In this document: positions 51,744 through 60,360 of the stretch, piece by piece
Layout: every line of letters starts with the position of its first letter
How positions within the stretch are numbered: position 1 is the stretch's first letter
Source: JBCBCP01 sp039817385
Lineage (GTDB): Bacteria > Pseudomonadota > Alphaproteobacteria > Rhodobacterales > Rhodobacteraceae
Assembly (NCBI GenBank): GCA_039817385.1
Contig: JBCBVY010000006.1
Location: 62,001 to 126,000, forward strand
Direction of reading: 5' to 3'
DNA: 64,000 nucleotides
Program-made: the position numbers and the translations under genes
Notes under the pieces: model-generated
Seen by the model: the letters and a program-made list of their open reading frames with translations, nothing else
The model's database searches: none
Told to the model about the DNA's origin: nothing

Positions 51744-54187
51744 GCGCGCAGCCTTGCATTTGCCGGATCCCACAGAGGGCCGTCGGCCTGCACCGTGGCC
51801 TTGTACATCTGGCCGAAGATGTTCACCTCCAGCTCCGTCCCTGGTGTCGCAAGGTCAGGGCGCAGCATCCCGAGCGCAACGGAGGCACCCACGCGGTAGC
51901 CCCAGGCGCCCGATGTCGTTTCCCCCACGATCTGGCCATCGTGCCAGAGGGTCGACATGTAAGGCGCGTCCTGATCGCCCGCATCGACAATCATGGTGAC
52001 AAAGCGTTTTTTGGAGCCTTGCTGCTTTTCATTCAGCAGGGCGGCCTTGCCAGGGAAGTCCTGCGGCTTGTCGAACTTGATGAAACGCTCAAGGCCACCT
52101 TCGAGCAGGGTGTAGTCCGTGCTCAGATCGCCTTTCCACGCGCGGTAGCCCTTCTCGATCCGCAGGGCATTCAGGGCGTACATGCCGAAGGGTTTCGCAC
52201 CCGCGGCCAGGACGGCTTCGTAGATGTCTGGCATTTCGGCGTTCAGTGCGTGGATTTCCCAGCCCAGCTCTCCGGCAAAGGACACGCGGGCCAGCATGAC
52301 GGGTTTGCCTGCGACGTCTGCCCGCTGGTGCGACAGCCACGGCAGGCTCAGGTCGCCATCGGTGCCGACCTGCTTGAGCAGGCTGCGGGCTTCGGGGCCT
52401 GTGACGATCAGCGTGTCGTACTCCACCGTATGGTCCGTGAGCATCAGGCCCGCCGGCAGCCCGTCGCGGAGCACGTCATGATCGTGCCACTGGGCGGAGG
52501 CCGCGGTGATGAGGGTGAAGTCGTCTTCCCCGTGCCGGATCACGGACATCTCCGTTAGGATACGGCCTAGCGGGTCTGCAAAATAGGCGAGGTTCATGCG
52601 ACCGGCCTTGGGCAAGGCGCCGGTGATTTTGCCGCGCAGGTACTCTGCCGCACCGAAACCGGATAGGGCAAAGCGCGAAAAGCCCGGCAGGTCCAGCACG
52701 CCGACATGATCGCGCACGGCCTCGCATTCCTCTTGCACGCGGATGCGCCACGGCCCCTCGCGGTCCCAAGTGTGGGTCGCCGCCTCGGACGTGTCGTCCC
52801 CGGGCTGGGCAAACCAGTTTGCCCGCTCCCACCCGTTGTAAGCGCCCATGACACCGCCCAGCGCTTTGATGCGCTCATGCACCGGCGACAGTTTCTTGTC
52901 CCGCGCCGCGGGCCATTCGTGGTGCGGGAAATGCATGGCGTATTCGTGCCCGTAGACCTCCATCGCCTTTTGGTTGCAGTAGTCTTGGTCGGTGTAATCG
53001 GTGTAGCGGCGGGGATCGACGGCCCACATGTCCCATTCGGTCTGGCCTTCGGTGATCCATTCGGCCAGCACCTTGCCCGCGCCGCCGCCTTGCGTGATGC
53101 CAAAGGTGAACACGCAAGCCTCATAGGCGTTGGGCACCCCCGGCATCGGGCCGATCAGCGGCAACCCGTCGGGGGCGTATGGGATGGGGCCGTTGATGTT
53201 GCGGCCCACGCCGCCCTCACCCAGCAGCGGCACGCGCGCCATCGCGTCCTCGATGTACCACTCGAGCCGGTCCAGATCGTCGGGGTAAAGCTGAAAGCTG
53301 AAGTCCTCTGGCATCGGATCGTCGGGCGTGATCCAATGCGCTTTGCAGTTCCGCTCATAGGGTCCAAGGTTCAGCCCGTTCTTGTCCTGCCGCAGGTAGT
53401 AAGAGCTGTCCACGTCGCGCAGCAGCGGCACCTTACGGCCGTTCTCCGCGGTCCATTCGGCGAGGGCGGGGATCTCTTCGGTCAGGAAATACTGGTGGCT
53501 CATCACAGCCATCGGCACCGTGCGCCCGCCATAGGGGCGGAACCATTCGCCCACGCGCTGCGCGTAGTAACCCGCCGCGTTCACGACCTTTTCGCAGCGG
53601 ATGTCGCCCTTGGGCGTGTGCACGATCCACTCGCCATTGTCGCGGCTGACCCCTGTGGCCGGACAAAACCGTTCGATCCGCGCGCCCATGTTCCGCGCCC
53701 CTTTGGCCAGCGCCTGTGTCAACTGCGCCGGGTCAATGTCGCCGTCGTTCGGGTCCCACATGCCGCCCGCAAGGTCGTGAGTCTCAAGAAACGGGTAGGC
53801 GTCCTTCATCTCCGCATTGGTCATCATGGCCAGGTCCATGCCCTGATAGCGGCCCATGCTGACCGCGCGTTCGAACTCCATCATCCGTTCTTTGCTATGC
53901 GCAAGCCGGATCGAGCCTGTGACGTGGTAGTTCATCGGGTAGTCGACTTCTTCCGCCAGCCCGGCATAGAGCGACAGCGAATAACGCTGCATGTTCATCA
54001 CCGCCCAGGAGGTGCTGAAGGACGGGCAGTTGCCCGCCGCGTGCCACGTGCTGCCCGCCGTCAGCTCGTTCTTTTCCAACAGGACGCTGTCGGTCCAACC
54101 GGCTTTGGCCAGGTGATACAGCGACGAGGCGCCCACAACGCCGCCTCCGATGATGACGACGCGAGCCGTGGTTGGGAAATCTGTCAT
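51740..54187 (-). CDS. FAD-dependent dehydrogenase with GcvT domain (paralogue)
   Basis: Protein of 815 residues with the same layout as the gene at 47904: DAO domain starting VVIIGGGVVGASSLYHLAKAGW, FAO_M linker and C-terminal GcvT folate domain (AGELGWEIHALNAEM). The GSTWHAAGNCPSFSTSW segment differs from the paralogue's TTWHAAGLIAQLRATANM, suggesting a different N-methyl substrate. The two may act on dimethylglycine and sarcosine in turn. ATG at 54187 lies 11 nt after the regulator gene. Confidence 0.88.
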   Translation of the reverse strand: MTDFPTTARVVIIGGGVVGASSLYHLAKAGWTDSVLLEKNELTAGSTWHAAGNCPSFSTSWAVMNMQRYSLSLYAGLAEEVDYPMNYHVTGSIRLAHSKERMMEFERAVSMGRYQGMDLAMMTNAEMKDAYPFLETHDLAGGMWDPNDGDIDPAQLTQALAKGARNMGARIERFCPATGVSRDNGEWIVHTPKGDIRCEKVVNAAGYYAQRVGEWFRPYGGRTVPMAVMSHQYFLTEEIPALAEWTAENGRKVPLLRDVDSSYYLRQDKNGLNLGPYERNCKAHWITPDDPMPEDFSFQLYPDDLDRLEWYIEDAMARVPLLGEGGVGRNINGPIPYAPDGLPLIGPMPGVPNAYEACVFTFGITQGGGAGKVLAEWITEGQTEWDMWAVDPRRYTDYTDQDYCNQKAMEVYGHEYAMHFPHHEWPAARDKKLSPVHERIKALGGVMGAYNGWERANWFAQPGDDTSEAATHTWDREGPWRIRVQEECEAVRDHVGVLDLPGFSRFALSGFGAAEYLRGKITGALPKAGRMNLAYFADPLGRILTEMSVIRHGEDDFTLITAASAQWHDHDVLRDGLPAGLMLTDHTVEYDTLIVTGPEARSLLKQVGTDGDLSLPWLSHQRADVAGKPVMLARVSFAGELGWEIHALNAEMPDIYEAVLAAGAKPFGMYALNALRIEKGYRAWKGDLSTDYTLLEGGLERFIKFDKPQDFPGKAALLNEKQQGSKKRFVTMIVDAGDQDAPYMSTLWHDGQIVGETTSGAWGYRVGASVALGMLRPDLATPGTELEVNIFGQMYKATVQADGPLWDPANARLRA

Positions 54188-54198
54188 ACGTCCGCTCC

Positions 54199-54771
54199 TC
54201 AATACACCGGCGGTGCAATCACCCAGATCGCCACGCAGGTCTCGTTATAGGGGTTGGCCCAGCGGAAGGGCTCGCCGCGGATGCGGAAGCTGTCGCCGGG
54301 GTGGATGGTGTAGGGGCGCCCGCCGATGGTCAGGTCGAGCTTTCCGGACAGGACAACGCCGACCTCCTGCGTGGGGCGCGTGACGGTTTCTTGCAGCGCA
54401 GCGCCGGGGGCAAAGGTGGAGTGCACCATCTCGAAATCGTCTGTGAGGTCGGGGGAGAGCAGCTCTTCGATCAGCCCTTGCGCCCGCGCTCCGATAGGCC
54501 GCCGCGCGCCCTGTCGCACCACGTAGCCCGCCTCCTCCGCCGGGGCGGCATCGTGGCGGAAAAGCATGGAGATCGGAACGCCTAGAAGCCCCGCAATCTG
54601 GCGCAAGTCGCTGATGGAAGGCGCGCTCAGGTCCCTCTCCACCTGGCTCAGCCAGCCGACAGACCGGCCCAGCGCCTCGGCCATGCCGGCCAGCGTCAGG
54701 CCCCGCCCCTTGCGCAGCGCGCGCAGGTCGGCCCCCAACGTCTTTGGCTCTGAAAGGCCCTCCTGCAGCAC
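54199..54771 (-). CDS. XRE/cupin transcriptional regulator of the demethylation operon
   Basis: Regulator of 190 residues: an HTH_3 DNA-binding domain at about 13-68 (GADLRALRKGRGLTLAGMAE, GRSVGWLSQVERDLSAPS) and a C-terminal cupin domain at about 110-185 (TQEVGVVLSGKLDLTIGG, HPGDSFRI). Such regulators bind a small metabolite in the cupin. It is the first gene of the operon. Two inverted repeats just upstream of it are likely its own operators. Confidence 0.92.
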   Translation of the reverse strand: MLQEGLSEPKTLGADLRALRKGRGLTLAGMAEALGRSVGWLSQVERDLSAPSISDLRQIAGLLGVPISMLFRHDAAPAEEAGYVVRQGARRPIGARAQGLIEELLSPDLTDDFEMVHSTFAPGAALQETVTRPTQEVGVVLSGKLDLTIGGRPYTIHPGDSFRIRGEPFRWANPYNETCVAIWVIAPPVY

Positions 54772-54781
54772 GTGTGCACCT

Positions 54782-54806
54782 GTGAAATTTCAGATCGGAA
54801 TTTCAC
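54782..54806. promoter_or_regulatory. Inverted repeat 1 (operator candidate)
   Basis: GTGAAATT (54782-54789), a 9-bp spacer, and AATTTCAC (54799-54806): a perfect 8-bp inverted repeat starting 10 bp upstream of the regulator ATG. It shares TGAAA-N13-TTTCA with the repeat at 54822-54844. Confidence 0.65.
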
Positions 54807-54821
54807 GGTGCCACAGTGCGC

Positions 54822-54844
54822 TGAAAAATCAAGCCTGTTTTTCA
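54822..54844. promoter_or_regulatory. Inverted repeat 2 (operator candidate)
   Basis: TGAAAAA (54822-54828), a 9-bp spacer, and TTTTTCA (54838-54844): a perfect 7-bp inverted repeat whose centre lies 39 bp from that of repeat 1. Its last three bases are also the stop codon of the GAF-domain gene. A weak terminator role is also possible. Confidence 0.6.
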
Positions 54845-55297
54845 CCCAGTCGCTGAAAACACCCGTGCGAGCATCCCGCCAAGCCGGTCAGCATCCTCTT
54901 GTGTGAATGCATCCGGCAGATCGCTGTCGATATCGAACACGCCCAGCAGCCGCCCTGCCCCGTTCCGCACCGGCAGCACCAGTTCTGACCGGGTGGAGGA
55001 CGCGCAGGCGATGTGGCCCGGGAACGCATCTACATCTGGCACAAGCTGCACCTGCCCCGTGCGCGCGGCCGCGCCGCACACCCCGCGGTCAAAGGGGATC
55101 ACGAGGCAGCCATGCCCGCCCTGGTACGGCCCGATCTTGAGCAGTTCGGGCGCCACAACACGGTAAAACCCCGTCCAGTCAAACCGCGCGTCTGCGTGGT
55201 GCACCTCGCACGCCACTGTGGCCATCAGCGCAACCGTGTCATCCTCGCCCTCTGTCAGCGCATCAATCGTGCGGTCCAATGCGTCATAGTCGGGCAT
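54842..55297 (-). CDS. msrC: Free methionine-(R)-sulfoxide reductase (GAF domain)
   Basis: GAF-domain enzyme of 151 residues that reduces free methionine R-sulfoxide. The three conserved cysteines of this family are present in GHGCLVIPF, GVCGAAA and HIACASSTRSE, with the DVDAFPGHIAC signature. The ATG shares one base with the thiolase stop (TAATG), so it is translated from the same transcript. It ends at the regulatory region of the demethylation operon. Confidence 0.93.
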   Translation of the reverse strand: MPDYDALDRTIDALTEGEDDTVALMATVACEVHHADARFDWTGFYRVVAPELLKIGPYQGGHGCLVIPFDRGVCGAAARTGQVQLVPDVDAFPGHIACASSTRSELVLPVRNGAGRLLGVFDIDSDLPDAFTQEDADRLGGMLARVFSATG

Positions 55298-56469
55298 TAC
55301 ACCCGCTCAATCGCGATGGCCGTACCCTCACCGCCGCCAATGCAAATGGCTGCGACGCCCCGCTTGAGGCCCCGCTTTTCCAGCGCATTAAGCAGCGTGA
55401 CCATGATCCGCGCGCCCGACGCGCCAATCGGATGGCCCAACGCGCAAGCGCCGCCGTTTACGTTCACAACGTCATGGCTGAGGCCCATCTCGTGCATAAA
55501 GGCCATCGGCACCACCGCGAAGGCCTCGTTCACCTCCCAGAGGTCCACGTCTTCCTTAGCCCAGCCGATCCGATCCAGCAGCTTTTGCACGGCAGGCACA
55601 GGGGCCGTTGTGAAAAGGCCCGGGGCCTGCGCGTGGCTGGCATGGCCAACAATACGCGCACGTACGGAGAGGCGCTGCGCTTCTGCCGCTTCGGCGCTCG
55701 CCAGCACCAAGGCCGCCGCCCCGTCGGAGATCGAAGAGGAGTTGGCCGCCGTCACGGTGCCATCCTTGCGGAAGGCGGGCTTCAGCTGCGGTATCTTGTC
55801 GGGACGCGCGGTGCCGGGTTGTTCATCCTCGGCTACGGTGACCGATCCCTTGCGGCCGGCAACCTCAACCGCGATAACCTCACCCTCAAAAGCCCCGTCC
55901 GCCTGCGCCGCCTGCGCCCGGGCGAGCGAGGCGAGCGCGTAATCGTCCTGCGCGGTGCGGGTGAACTGAAACGCCTCCGCGCAGTCCTCCGCAAACGTGC
56001 CCATCAGGCGGCCCTTGTCATAGGCATCCTCCAGCCCGTCGAGGAACATGTGATCCTGCGCCGCGCTGTGGCCCAGCCGCGCACCGCCGCGCATATTGGG
56101 CAGCAGATAGGGCGCGTTCGTCATACTCTCCATCCCGCCCGCAACCATCGTGTCCGCATGGCCCAGCGCGATCTGGTCATAGGCCATCATGGCCGCTTTC
56201 ATGCCCGACCCGCACATCTTGTTAAGGGTCGTGGCGGGAACGTCCTCTCCAAGGCCCGCAGCAAAGCCTGCCTGACGGGCGGGCGCCTGTCCCTGCCCTG
56301 CTGGTAGGACGCAGCCCATCAGCACCTCGTCCACCGTGGCCGTACCCGCGGCCTCCAGCGCAGCTTTGATCGCCGCGCCGCCCAGCGCAGAGGCCGTCAG
56401 ATCAGCCATTGCCCCCTGAAACCCTCCCATTGGTGTGCGGACCGCGCCCGCGATGACGACCTCTTTCAT
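55297..56469 (-). CDS. Acetyl-CoA acetyltransferase (thiolase)
   Basis: Thiolase of 390 residues for acetoacetyl-CoA formation or beta-ketoacyl-CoA cleavage. The acyl-binding cysteine lies in NKMCGSGMKA, the histidine in GHPIGASGARI, and the second cysteine in CIGGGEGTA. Start ATG is at 56469 with an AAAGGGAGAGCC site. Short-chain (AtoB/PhaA-like) or beta-ketothiolase substrate preference cannot be decided; no polyhydroxyalkanoate genes are nearby. Confidence 0.93.
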   Translation of the reverse strand: MKEVVIAGAVRTPMGGFQGAMADLTASALGGAAIKAALEAAGTATVDEVLMGCVLPAGQGQAPARQAGFAAGLGEDVPATTLNKMCGSGMKAAMMAYDQIALGHADTMVAGGMESMTNAPYLLPNMRGGARLGHSAAQDHMFLDGLEDAYDKGRLMGTFAEDCAEAFQFTRTAQDDYALASLARAQAAQADGAFEGEVIAVEVAGRKGSVTVAEDEQPGTARPDKIPQLKPAFRKDGTVTAANSSSISDGAAALVLASAEAAEAQRLSVRARIVGHASHAQAPGLFTTAPVPAVQKLLDRIGWAKEDVDLWEVNEAFAVVPMAFMHEMGLSHDVVNVNGGACALGHPIGASGARIMVTLLNALEKRGLKRGVAAICIGGGEGTAIAIERV

Positions 56470-56559
56470 GGCTCTCCCTTTCCGTAATTTGGCAACCAGT
56501 TGGTAACTCTTGCGGCGTAAATGTGGTGCCCAGCTGTATTTGTATCAGGAAGAAACGCG

Positions 56560-56898
56560 ATGGAATTGTCCACCCATGATGATCAGGAGATGCGCATCAT
56601 CTCTGTGCAGAATTCGCGGATCGATGCTGCCGTCGCAATTGAATTTAAGGAGGCGATGCGCGGCCAGATCGCAGATGCTCCGCCGCACATCGTTCTGGAC
56701 CTGACGGCGGTGAACTTTCTGGATTCCAGCGGGCTAGGGGCCATTGTCGCCACGATGAAGATGCTGGGCGGGAAAAGTAAGCTGACACTGGCGGGGCTGA
56801 CACCAACGGTCTCCAAAGTCTTCAGGCTGACGCGCATGGATACCGTGTTCGACCTGTACGAGACGGTCGATTTGGCCCGCCTCGACCTGGCCAGCTGA
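56560..56898 (+). CDS. STAS-domain anti-sigma factor antagonist
   Basis: Protein of 112 residues with a complete STAS fold: VLDLTAVNFLDSSGLGAIVA holds the serine that is phosphorylated in SpoIIAA/RsbV-type antagonists (DSSGLG). An AGGAAGAAACGCG site precedes the ATG; longer in-frame starts are less likely. It is 15 nt from an ATPase of anti-sigma type, a typical partner-switching pair. The sigma factor or other target is not in the window. Confidence 0.92.
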   Translation: MELSTHDDQEMRIISVQNSRIDAAVAIEFKEAMRGQIADAPPHIVLDLTAVNFLDSSGLGAIVATMKMLGGKSKLTLAGLTPTVSKVFRLTRMDTVFDLYETVDLARLDLAS

Positions 56899-56913
56899 CA
56901 ACAGGAGAGACGC

Positions 56914-57375
56914 ATGATGCAAAGCGATACCTACCTGCCCCCTGTCCGCGTTTCCGTGACAAGCGGGCTGCACGCACCCCGGCACGCCCTGTCGGCCCTG
57001 CTGGACCGTCTCGGCCCCCTTCAGCTGGACATCGAAGAGGCCGGAACACTCGAGCTGATCCTCGCTGAAGCCCTGAACAACATTTGCGAACATGCCTATT
57101 CGGGGCAGGAAAACAGCGGCCCGATCGACATCGCCTGCGTGCATGGCCCGAACGGTCTGCAATTCCAGATCGAGGATGAAGGCGCGCCAATGCCAGGAGG
57201 TCGGACGCCGCTGGGTGTATCCGCAGATGTGGATGTCGAACTGGCCGATATGCCCGAAGGCGGGTTTGGCTGGTTCCTAATCAAGGATCTGGCGAAGGAC
57301 GTGCAATACCAGCGCAGCGGCACCCGCAACCAGCTGCGCCTGCGTGTGGCCATCGGCTTGCAGGCCGCCGCCTGA
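56914..57375 (+). CDS. Anti-sigma-type serine kinase (HATPase)
   Basis: Protein of 153 residues of the RsbW/SpoIIAB ATPase type: N box LAEALNNICEHAY, G1 QIEDEGAPMPG and G2 GGFGWFLIKDL. It would phosphorylate the STAS protein encoded just upstream. The C-terminus is short, so no extra domain is present. Co-transcribed with the STAS gene by spacing. Confidence 0.9.
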   Translation: MMQSDTYLPPVRVSVTSGLHAPRHALSALLDRLGPLQLDIEEAGTLELILAEALNNICEHAYSGQENSGPIDIACVHGPNGLQFQIEDEGAPMPGGRTPLGVSADVDVELADMPEGGFGWFLIKDLAKDVQYQRSGTRNQLRLRVAIGLQAAA

Positions 57376-57475
57376 GCGCGGGTTTCACCAAACTGCCCCG
57401 AGGTGCCCACATTGCTGCCTTGATTGGGCGTCATACACGCAACTGTAGCTGCTAATGGCTTCCCTCGGTGCCGCG

Positions 57476-57607
57476 TTAATTTGCCCCCACCCAGTGCGTG
57501 GCACCGAGGACCTTCTGCCTTTCCAGACCAAGTGCGCCTTCGGTACGCGCGTCGCGCAGGGCCATACCCGCGATGAATGCCCAGAGGGCATGAAGAGCGC
57601 GCGACAT
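57476..57607 (-). CDS. Possible 43-residue protein
   Basis: Short reading frame with a strong ribosome-binding site (GGGGGGAGGTGTCC just before the ATG). The product has a hydrophobic N-terminal helix (ALHALWAFIAGMAL) and then a polar part (GLERQKVLG), like a small membrane-associated protein. No family recognised. It lies alone in the 290-bp gap between the kinase and gamma-glutamyltransferase genes, opposite to both. The evidence is the ribosome site and the amphipathic composition only. Confidence 0.4.
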   Translation of the reverse strand: MSRALHALWAFIAGMALRDARTEGALGLERQKVLGATHWVGAN

Positions 57608-57665
57608 GGACACCTCCCCCCAGCCCGGTTTATCTGCGACAGCAAGACCTAGGGGAGACACCACC

Positions 57666-59243
57666 ATGCGCGACTTTCACCTGCCGGGCCGTTCGGCCAC
57701 CTATGCCACGGGCGGCATGTGCGCCACCTCCCACCCGCTGGCCGCGGCCACCGCGGTCGACATCATGCGCCGGGGCGGCACGGCAATGGATGCGGCCATC
57801 GCCGGAGCGGTCCTTCTGGGCATTTGCGAGCCGCAGATGACCGGCATCGGCGGAGATCTGTTTGCGCTCGTCTCTCCCGCAGGCTCCGATGAAATCGTTG
57901 CGCTCAACGGCTCCGGCCGCGCGCCTGCGGGCCTCGACGCTGACGCACTCCGCGCGGAAGGTCTTGCCACGATGCCCCTGTGCCACCCCCACGCCGTGAC
58001 TGTTCCCGGCGCTATCGACGCTTTTTGCACCTTGTCGGACCGCTACGGCAAACTTGGCCTCGACGCGGTGCTCGCCCCCGCCATTCATTACGCGGAGGCG
58101 GGCGTGCCTGTCGCCCCACGCGTCGCCTTCGACTGGGCCAATGACGCGGGCACCTTACAAGGCAGGGCGCGCGCGCTGTTCCTCGACAGCGGCAAGGCAC
58201 CGGGCGTCGGCGCACGCTTCACCGCCCCCGGCCAAGCCGAAGTCCTGCGCCGCATCGCCAAAGACGGGCGCGACGCGTTCTACACCGGCGAGGTCGCCGA
58301 GGACATGGTCGCCAGCCTGCGCGCCCTTGGCGGCACGCACACGCTGGACGATTTCGCCCGCACCGCCTGCACCGACACCACGCCCATCGCGGGCAGCTAC
58401 AAATCCGCGGACATTGTCGAGCATCCGCCCAACGGGCAGGGCGCAACCGCGCTGCTGCTGCTCAACATCCTGAAACATTTCGACATCGCCGGCATGGACC
58501 CGATGGGCGCAGACCGTGTGCATATCGAGGCCGAAGCGACGAAACTGGCCTATGATGCGCGCAACCGCTTCCTCGCCGATCCGGACCACACCGCGCGGCT
58601 GGACCATATGCTGCGAGAGGAGACCGCAGCGCAGCTTGCCGCCCTGATCAATCCGAAAACCGCGATGGCCAGCCCCGCCGCGGTCAGCGAAGCGGTGCAT
58701 AAGGACACGATCTATATCACCTGCGTCGATGGGGACGGCATGGCCGTGTCGCTGATCTACTCGATCTTCCACGGCTTCGGCTCGGGCATCGCGTCGGACA
58801 AGTTCGGCATTCTGTTCCAGAACCGCGGTGCCGGTTTTACGCTTCAAAAAGGCCACCCGAACGAGGCGGGCCCCGGGAAGCGCCCCATGCACACGATCAT
58901 TCCAGGTATGGTCCGGGAGGACGGCGTGCCCACGATCCCCTTTGGGGTGATGGGCGGGGCGTACCAATGCACCGGGCACGCGCGCTTTGCCTCAAACCTG
59001 ATGGATTTCGGCATGGACCTGCAAACCGCGCTCGACGCCCCGCGCGCGTTCTCGGACGGCGGTATGCTAAAGGTCGAACGGGGCTATTCAGATGCGGTGC
59101 GCGCCGATCTGGCCGCGCGCGGGCACGATGTGCAGGTCCCGGACACGGCAATTGGCGGCGCGCAGGCGATCCGCATCCGGCCCGATGGCGTGCTGGAAGG
59201 CGCGTCTGATCCGCGCAAGGACGGCTGCGCGCTAGGCTACTGA
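57666..59243 (+). CDS. Gamma-glutamyltransferase family protein
   Basis: Ntn-hydrolase proenzyme of 525 residues. Signatures at the start (ATSHPLAAATAVDIMRRGG and GIGGDLFALV) are clear. The expected nucleophilic threonine is in HKDTIYITCVDGDGMAVS, aligned with the self-cleavage site of E. coli Ggt, after which the small subunit would start. No signal peptide is present at the chosen ATG, so a cytosolic form is likely. The exact substrate (glutathione or another gamma-glutamyl or acyl compound) is uncertain. Confidence 0.87.
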   Translation: MRDFHLPGRSATYATGGMCATSHPLAAATAVDIMRRGGTAMDAAIAGAVLLGICEPQMTGIGGDLFALVSPAGSDEIVALNGSGRAPAGLDADALRAEGLATMPLCHPHAVTVPGAIDAFCTLSDRYGKLGLDAVLAPAIHYAEAGVPVAPRVAFDWANDAGTLQGRARALFLDSGKAPGVGARFTAPGQAEVLRRIAKDGRDAFYTGEVAEDMVASLRALGGTHTLDDFARTACTDTTPIAGSYKSADIVEHPPNGQGATALLLLNILKHFDIAGMDPMGADRVHIEAEATKLAYDARNRFLADPDHTARLDHMLREETAAQLAALINPKTAMASPAAVSEAVHKDTIYITCVDGDGMAVSLIYSIFHGFGSGIASDKFGILFQNRGAGFTLQKGHPNEAGPGKRPMHTIIPGMVREDGVPTIPFGVMGGAYQCTGHARFASNLMDFGMDLQTALDAPRAFSDGGMLKVERGYSDAVRADLAARGHDVQVPDTAIGGAQAIRIRPDGVLEGASDPRKDGCALGY

Positions 59244-59247
59244 GGGG

Positions 59248-59577
59248 TCAGTTTAGCTGGAAGTGCAGCGGGTAGGACCCGTCCTCAAACGGGCCAAAAA
59301 GGTCCGGGATGTCCGGGTGGTCCACTGGCTCCCCCGAATAGTCGGCGATCAGGTTCTGCTCGGACACGTAAGCAACGTAGTAACTCTGATCGTTCTCGGC
59401 GAGGAGGTGATAGAACGGCTGTTCTTTTGCGGGGCGCGCCTCTTCGGGGATCGCCTCGTACCATTCCTCGGTGTTTGCAAATTCGGGATCGACGTCAAAG
59501 ATCACACCGCGAAAGGGGTGCTTGCGGTGCCGCACCACCTGACCAAGGTTGTATTTTGCACGTTGTTTCATCATCAC
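59248..59577 (-). CDS. hspQ: Heat shock protein HspQ
   Basis: Protein of 109 residues with the HspQ/YccV fold: KYNLGQVVRHRKHPFRGVIFDVDPEF and QPFYHLLAENDQSYYVAYVSEQNL. In E. coli, HspQ helps proteolysis and binds hemimethylated DNA. Three methionine codons open the frame, so the true start may be two residues later. Convergent with the gamma-glutamyltransferase gene (4-nt gap). Confidence 0.92.
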   Translation of the reverse strand: MMMKQRAKYNLGQVVRHRKHPFRGVIFDVDPEFANTEEWYEAIPEEARPAKEQPFYHLLAENDQSYYVAYVSEQNLIADYSGEPVDHPDIPDLFGPFEDGSYPLHFQLN

Positions 59578-59762
59578 GAACCGCCCCTACCGAGCGTGCT
59601 TAGCCTGATCAAGACCCGATTGTCGACTCGCGGCGTGGAAACAGTCTGTAAACCATGCGCTCGGCGGACCATTGCGCAGATCGGCGCAGCCCCCGCGCAA
59701 ACGTGATTCACAAACGGCGCAAAACCGGGTAAACATCAAAGAAAAAAGAGCGAGTGAGGCAG

Positions 59763-60350
59763 ATGAGCAGACCTTTTCGCGCGATGATCCTGTTGCTGGT
59801 GCTGGCGTCTTGTGGCGGCGGGCATGGATCGGCGCCGCGCAATCTTGATAATGCGTGTTCGCTTCTGAAAGAGCGGCCCGAATATGTCCGCGCCTTCAAG
59901 GCGACGGAGCGGCGCTGGGGCGTGCCTGTGCATGTGCAGATGGCCACGATCTACCAGGAGAGCAAGTTCGTCTCCGACGCGCGCACGCCCTTTCGCTACG
60001 TGGCGGGCGTGATCCCGATGGGCCGCCAGTCCAGCGCATTTGGCTACAGTCAGGCGCTCGATGGCACGTGGGAAGAATACCAGGCCGAAACGGGCAAACG
60101 CGGGCGGCGGGACAACATCCGCGACGCGGCCGATTTCATGGGCTGGTACATGAACATCAGCCGCGCGCGCAATGGCATCTCCCTGAGCGACGCGCGTAAC
60201 CAGTACCTCGCCTATCACGACGGGCACACGGGCTATGCGCGCGGCACGTACAAGCGCAAGGCGTGGCTGATGCGTGTGGCGGGCGAAGTGGGCGCGCGTT
60301 CGGATATGTATGCACGGCAGCTTAGCGCGTGCCGGGTGCGCGGACTGTAA
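59763..60350 (+). CDS. Lytic transglycosylase-type lipoprotein
   Basis: Lipoprotein of 195 residues. The signal ends in lipobox LASC (Cys17). The mature part has the SLT-like lysozyme fold with the catalytic glutamate in ATIYQESKF and the GYSQALDGTW motif. Such enzymes cut peptidoglycan. ATG at 59763 is chosen; a GTG three codons upstream is also possible. Nothing was recognised in the 185-bp gap before it. Confidence 0.87.
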   Translation: MSRPFRAMILLLVLASCGGGHGSAPRNLDNACSLLKERPEYVRAFKATERRWGVPVHVQMATIYQESKFVSDARTPFRYVAGVIPMGRQSSAFGYSQALDGTWEEYQAETGKRGRRDNIRDAADFMGWYMNISRARNGISLSDARNQYLAYHDGHTGYARGTYKRKAWLMRVAGEVGARSDMYARQLSACRVRGL

Positions 60351-60360
60351 GCGGGGGCGC

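Noticed and set aside
57385..57645. 86-codon minus-strand frame in the gap before the gamma-glutamyltransferase gene
   Set aside because: No ribosome-binding site and it overlaps a better supported short frame; composition looks like chance.
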